Part shown: positions 6,601 to 10,277 of the stretch, in pieces
How the letters are laid out: the number at the start of each line of letters is the position of its first letter
Position numbering within the stretch: the stretch's first letter is position 1
DNA from: Alphaproteobacteria bacterium
GTDB lineage: Bacteria > Pseudomonadota > Alphaproteobacteria > Puniceispirillales > Marisalimonadaceae
Assembly: GCA_016777645.1 (NCBI GenBank)
Contig: JADHRC010000049.1
Span: 1 to 10,277 of the forward strand
Direction: 5' to 3'
Length of the DNA stretch: 10,277 bases
Program-made: the position numbers and the translations under genes
Notes under the pieces: generated by a model
Seen by the model: the letters and a program-made list of their open reading frames with translations, nothing else
Database searches by the model: none
What the model was told of the DNA's origin: nothing

Positions 6601-8883
6601 TTAAGCCCTTAATACTCTTAAAATTTCAGTTGGTGTTGCTGGAGAATTAAGTAATTCAGGCTTAGAACCATCTGAAGAAGCTTTAATAGCCTCTTTTAGA
6701 GCCAAGAAATGCGATATTGCTAGAAGTAGAGGTGGTTCTCCAACGGCTTTAGATCTAAAAATCGTATCCTCATCATTATGTGCTTTTTCTAATAATTTAA
6801 CATTGAAGATAGGAGGAATGTCTCTACTGCCTGGCAATTTATATGTAGATGGTCCAGTAGTTAATAATTGACCTTTTTTTGAAAAATAAAGCTCTTCACA
6901 AGTTAACCATCCTAATCCTTGAACAAATCCTCCTTCAATCTGACCAATATCAATATTTTCATTAAGTGAGTTTCCACAATCTTGAATTATATCAGCTCTT
7001 AAAATTCTATTTTCACCAGTATTAATATCAATTAATGCCTCAGATACTGCTGCTCCCCACGTAAAATAAAAATAAGGATGCCCTTTAAGTTTTCCTTGAT
7101 CCCAATGTATTTTTGGAGTTTTATAATAACCCGTAGATGAAAGTGACACTCTGTTTTCCCAGCACGAGAAAGCTAACTCTTCGAATGATAAACTTTTGTT
7201 ACCTGCTAAAACTCTTCCATCTTCGAAAATAATCTCAGATTTAGATTTTTTAAATAATTCACTTACATGGTTAATCATTCTTTTTTTAATAGTAGATGCA
7301 GCATTCCATGCTGCCATTCCGTTTAAGTCCGATCCTGATGATGCTGCTGTAGCAGAGGTATTAGGTACTTCTGCTGTATTCGTTGAGGTAATATGTATTT
7401 GATTTAAAGGTACTTTAAAACATTCTGCAACAACTTGAGCAACCTTGATAAATAAACCTTGTCCCATCTCAGTTCCACCATGATTTAATCTAATTGATCC
7501 ATCTGCATATACGTGGACTAAGGCTCCTGCTTGGTTATATGAGGGTTTGTTAAATGAGATCCCAAACTTTGCTGGCATAAGTGCAATGCCTTTTCTAAAA
7601 GGTAATTTTTTCTTTATTTGTTCCAAATTAAATAGTTTAACCTGGTTTTTTCTTTCAAGATAATTGCTCAATTTATAAATTTCATTAATAACTCTATCAA
7701 TTCTAGGTTTTGAAACTCTTTGTCCATATGGAGTAGTAAGGCCATTTTTTTTGGAATAATAGTTAACAGACCTAATATCGTCTAAAGGTTTATCTAAGAA
7801 TTGAGATATTTGGTATAGGATGTTTTCTATTATCAACATACCTTGAGGCCCACCAAAACCTCTGAAAGCTGTATTTGAAACTGTATTAGTTTTACAAATA
7901 TATCCAATTGCTCTAATTGATTTTATATAATAGGAATTATCTAAATGGGTTAATGCTCTTGTCATTACCGGTCCTGAGAGATCTAAAACGTTGCCTCCAT
8001 TACTTAAAAGTTTTAAATCTAGGGCATTTATCTTTCCAGTTTTTGAGAAAGCTACAGTAAAGTATACTTTAAAATCATGTCTTTTTCCTGAAACCGTCAT
8101 GTCATTATGTCTATTGAGACGAATTTTTACTGGTCTGCGTGTTAAAAATGCGCATAGAGCTGACATAGCAGCAAATATACTTGCTTGACTTTCCTTACCA
8201 CCAAATCCTCCTCCTAATCTTCTTACTTTACTATCAATTTTAGCAGAGGGTATGTTTAATACTTTACTAACACTGTGTTGAACTTCGGTAGGATGTTGAG
8301 TGCTAGACCAAACTGTATACTCATTATTTTCTCCTGGAAATGTTGTTGCCACATGAGTTTCAAGATAAAAATGGTCTTGGCCACCAATAACAAAATCACC
8401 AGAAACCTTAAACTCAGACTTTTTTATTTCATCATTGACAAATCCTTTTTCTAAGATAATAGGTTCATCTAAAAACGATTTTTTTTTGTAAGCTTCATCA
8501 ACCGACAGTATCGGTTCTTCCAACTCATCTATCTCAACATCTACAAGTCCACTAGCATGTATAGCTTCTTGATATGTGGGGGCTAGAACAATTGCAATAG
8601 GCTGTCCCCAATATGAAACCGTATCTTCTGCAAGCATTGGTTCACCAGCTTTTATTGGACCAATATCATTTTGGCCAGGAATGTCTTTAGCTATTATAAC
8701 TTTTGTATAAAAGGGTAACTTTTTTAATTTTCTACAATTAATTTTTTTAATTTTACCTAAAGCAATTCTTGATGTGACCAAAGCACCATGTAAAAGGTTT
8801 GGTGAGCTTGGCATGTCATCTATATATACTGCTTCTCCGACTGTATGCCTAAGAGCAGAATCATGTATAACATCTATATGCAT
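6601..8883 (-). CDS. xdhB: Xanthine dehydrogenase, molybdopterin-binding subunit
   Basis: Large catalytic subunit that hydroxylates hypoxanthine and xanthine to urate at a molybdenum centre and passes electrons to XdhA. The 760-residue protein is close to Rhodobacter capsulatus XdhB (777). By alignment from memory with the bovine enzyme, the active site is intact: Q196 (SSTQHP; bovine Q767), E231 (GGGFGGKE; E802), R309 (VMTRALTH; R880), F343 (AFRGFGG; F914) and the catalytic base E716 (AVGEPP; E1261). GTEMGQG (470-476) and ATAASSGSDLNG (511-522) are molybdopterin-contacting loops. The E231/R309 pair indicates purine rather than aldehyde specificity. There is no signal peptide, so it is cytoplasmic. 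It starts 2 bp after the xdhA stop. The maturation factor XdhC is not seen in the window. Confidence 0.95.
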   Translation of the reverse strand: MHIDVIHDSALRHTVGEAVYIDDMPSSPNLLHGALVTSRIALGKIKKINCRKLKKLPFYTKVIIAKDIPGQNDIGPIKAGEPMLAEDTVSYWGQPIAIVLAPTYQEAIHASGLVDVEIDELEEPILSVDEAYKKKSFLDEPIILEKGFVNDEIKKSEFKVSGDFVIGGQDHFYLETHVATTFPGENNEYTVWSSTQHPTEVQHSVSKVLNIPSAKIDSKVRRLGGGFGGKESQASIFAAMSALCAFLTRRPVKIRLNRHNDMTVSGKRHDFKVYFTVAFSKTGKINALDLKLLSNGGNVLDLSGPVMTRALTHLDNSYYIKSIRAIGYICKTNTVSNTAFRGFGGPQGMLIIENILYQISQFLDKPLDDIRSVNYYSKKNGLTTPYGQRVSKPRIDRVINEIYKLSNYLERKNQVKLFNLEQIKKKLPFRKGIALMPAKFGISFNKPSYNQAGALVHVYADGSIRLNHGGTEMGQGLFIKVAQVVAECFKVPLNQIHITSTNTAEVPNTSATAASSGSDLNGMAAWNAASTIKKRMINHVSELFKKSKSEIIFEDGRVLAGNKSLSFEELAFSCWENRVSLSSTGYYKTPKIHWDQGKLKGHPYFYFTWGAAVSEALIDINTGENRILRADIIQDCGNSLNENIDIGQIEGGFVQGLGWLTCEELYFSKKGQLLTTGPSTYKLPGSRDIPPIFNVKLLEKAHNDEDTIFRSKAVGEPPLLLAISHFLALKEAIKASSDGSKPELLNSPATPTEILRVLRA

Positions 8884-8885
8884 AA

Positions 8886-10277
8886 TTAAAATTCCATAAT
8901 AGATATATTTTTTTTATTACCATTCAAACAATGCTCAAGCCTATTGAATAATCCTTTAAGAGACATAATCCTGTAATCTGCTGTACCTCTTAGATCTGAA
9001 ATTGGATTTACATAATTCTCTACTTCATTAACAGCTATATCAATTGCTTTGCTTATTCTTTTTCCAATCATTCTTTTAGATAATTTTTCTAATATTTTGG
9101 GAACTGCTGCAACACCTCCTACGGCAATACATAAATCTTCTACAATTTGGTTTTGAGTTCTTATATTAATCGCCAAAGAAATGGTGGAAATATCTTGGTC
9201 GAATCTTTTAGATAATTTCCAAAAAAAGAGCTTGTTCGCCTTCTCCACGATAGGTATTTCAATTGAAACTAAAATCTGGTCTTCTTTTAAGATGTTTTTT
9301 CTATAATCAATAAAAAAATCTTTAAGCAAAATGGTTTCAAATCCATTTTTCCCAAAGATATTTAAATTTGCGTTTAACACCAAAAAAATTGGAGCTAAAT
9401 CTCCAATAGGACTTGAGGTACATAAATTACCACCAATAGTTGCTTGGTTTCTAATCTGAGGAGATCCAAATCTTTGCAAAACCTCAGTCATTTCTGGCAT
9501 TTTTCCTTCAATTAACTCAAGTAAATTTTCAATGCTAACTAAACTTCCTAATAAAATTTTATTCTCATAAAACTTAATTTTTTTTAACTCTTCAATCGAG
9601 TTTAATAAAATAAGGATATTTTCATTCTCACTTATTACTGGTCTTTGCAGATTTAAGTCTGTTCCACCTGCTAAAAACTTAAAATTTTTTGATTTCGTAA
9701 GGTTTTTTAATTCATTTAAACTTTTAGGATTATAATATGTGACATTACCTAATTTAATATTTTTAATCTCTTCATCAAAAAATTTATATTTATTTTTAAA
9801 TGATTTTTTAGTTGTAGATTTAACAGCCCTTACTATTGGTGAGTAACCTGTACACCTACATAAATTACCAGAAAAAGTATCATGTATTGTTTTATTATTA
9901 ATTTTTTTATTAGAGTTTAATAAAGCAAATGCTGAAACAATGAAGCCAGGTGTACAATACCCACATTGGGAAGCATTTTGTTTTGAAAAAGCAATTTGTA
10001 AAGGATGTGGGTTTTCTGTGGTTCCTATACCTTCAATAGTTATAATATTTTTACCTATAACTTGACCTAATCTAAGTAAACAGGAGTTAACTGGTTTAGG
10101 TGCAAAATTTTTTCCTTCATTGATTAGAACTGAACAGGCTCCACAATCACCCTCAGCACAACCTTCTTTAGTTCCAGTAATTTGAAGGTTATTCCTTAAC
10201 CAATCAAGAAGAGTGATATCATAATTAACATCTTTAATTATTTCACGAATGCCATTTACAAAAACGGCTTTTGAAGA
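8886..10277 (-). CDS. xdhA: Xanthine dehydrogenase, iron-sulfur and FAD-binding subunit (5' end off the window)
   Basis: Small subunit carrying two [2Fe-2S] clusters and FAD, taking electrons from XdhB to NAD+. I translated the minus strand from the right edge to the TAA at 8888-8886: it is one uninterrupted frame of 463 codons plus stop. In order it shows VNGIREIIKD and LLDWLR; the first cluster motif GCAEGDCGACSVLI with its fourth cysteine in NSCLLRLG; the second cluster motif QCGYCTPGFI and NLCRCTGYSPIVRA; then the FAD domain with LAGGTDLN, FGSPQIRNQATIGGNL and SPIGDLAP, and a C-terminal CO-dehydrogenase-flavoprotein-like domain with IAVGGVAAVPK. R. capsulatus XdhA has 462 residues, so only a few N-terminal residues are missing. 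A methionine at 9500-9498 (MPEMTE) is internal, in the FAD domain, and is not the start. First visible gene of the xdhA-xdhB-deaminase operon. Confidence 0.96.
   Translation of the reverse strand, partial: SSKAVFVNGIREIIKDVNYDITLLDWLRNNLQITGTKEGCAEGDCGACSVLINEGKNFAPKPVNSCLLRLGQVIGKNIITIEGIGTTENPHPLQIAFSKQNASQCGYCTPGFIVSAFALLNSNKKINNKTIHDTFSGNLCRCTGYSPIVRAVKSTTKKSFKNKYKFFDEEIKNIKLGNVTYYNPKSLNELKNLTKSKNFKFLAGGTDLNLQRPVISENENILILLNSIEELKKIKFYENKILLGSLVSIENLLELIEGKMPEMTEVLQRFGSPQIRNQATIGGNLCTSSPIGDLAPIFLVLNANLNIFGKNGFETILLKDFFIDYRKNILKEDQILVSIEIPIVEKANKLFFWKLSKRFDQDISTISLAINIRTQNQIVEDLCIAVGGVAAVPKILEKLSKRMIGKRISKAIDIAVNEVENYVNPISDLRGTADYRIMSLKGLFNRLEHCLNGNKKNISIMEF

Noticed and set aside
7196..8188. 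Plus-strand open frames of 65-68 codons inside xdhB
   Set aside because: They are antisense shadows of conserved molybdopterin-domain coding sequence, with no independent support.
8886..9500. A 204-residue stand-alone FAD-binding protein starting at the ATG at 9500-9498
   Set aside because: The frame continues upstream without a stop to the window end and encodes the iron-sulfur domains and the start of the FAD domain; the methionine is internal to xdhA.
1..10277. tRNA or rRNA genes, CRISPR array, insertion sequence, prophage or attachment sites
   Set aside because: Nearly all bases are accounted for by intact metabolic genes; no cloverleaf, spaced repeats, transposase motifs or terminal inverted repeats were seen.

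Overview
This is a strongly AT-rich, gene-dense window. Most junctions are 2-17 nt gaps or short overlaps, which suggests a streamlined bacterial genome. The XdhA/XdhB pair closely resembles the alphaproteobacterial (Rhodobacter-type) two-subunit xanthine dehydrogenase. Together with the membrane cytochrome-c urate oxidase, low GC and compact layout, this points to a free-living, probably marine, alphaproteobacterium. That placement is inference; there is no rRNA or other marker here.

Layout. (1) The left edge holds the first 30 codons of a dihydrodipicolinate synthase/N-acetylneuraminate lyase-family gene (minus strand), downstream of uraD (minus, 134-655). (2) A 66-bp divergent spacer (656-721) separates uraD from a five-gene plus-strand operon: uraH (722-1072), puuD (1076-2299), a dihydropyrimidinase/hydantoinase-family gene (2317-3723), alc (3739-4740) and allA (4733-5245). 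(3) That operon converges with, and overlaps by 6 bp, a minus-strand operon transcribed from the right edge: xdhA (from beyond 10277 to 8886), xdhB (8883-6601) and 8-oxoguanine deaminase (6592-5240). A 24-bp near-perfect palindrome spans the two stop codons at the convergence.

Function. The genes form an almost unbroken oxidative purine degradation route. XdhAB converts hypoxanthine/xanthine to urate, and the deaminase can convert 8-oxoguanine to urate. PuuD oxidises urate to 5-hydroxyisourate. UraH hydrolyses that to OHCU, and UraD decarboxylates OHCU to (S)-allantoin. The hydantoinase-family enzyme sits in the allantoinase position. Allantoicase then gives ureidoglycolate plus urea, and AllA gives glyoxylate plus urea. 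No transporter, transcription regulator, XdhC chaperone, urease or glyoxylate-consuming enzyme is visible, unless the truncated left-edge gene has a role in the last step.

The most useful corrections and leads are these. xdhA is a single open frame to the right edge: 463 codons are visible with both [2Fe-2S] motifs, and it is not a 204-residue protein. The allantoinase step appears to be carried out by a hydantoinase-type enzyme. The convergent palindrome looks like a shared bidirectional terminator. No tRNA, rRNA, CRISPR array, mobile element or other phage/plasmid feature was seen.
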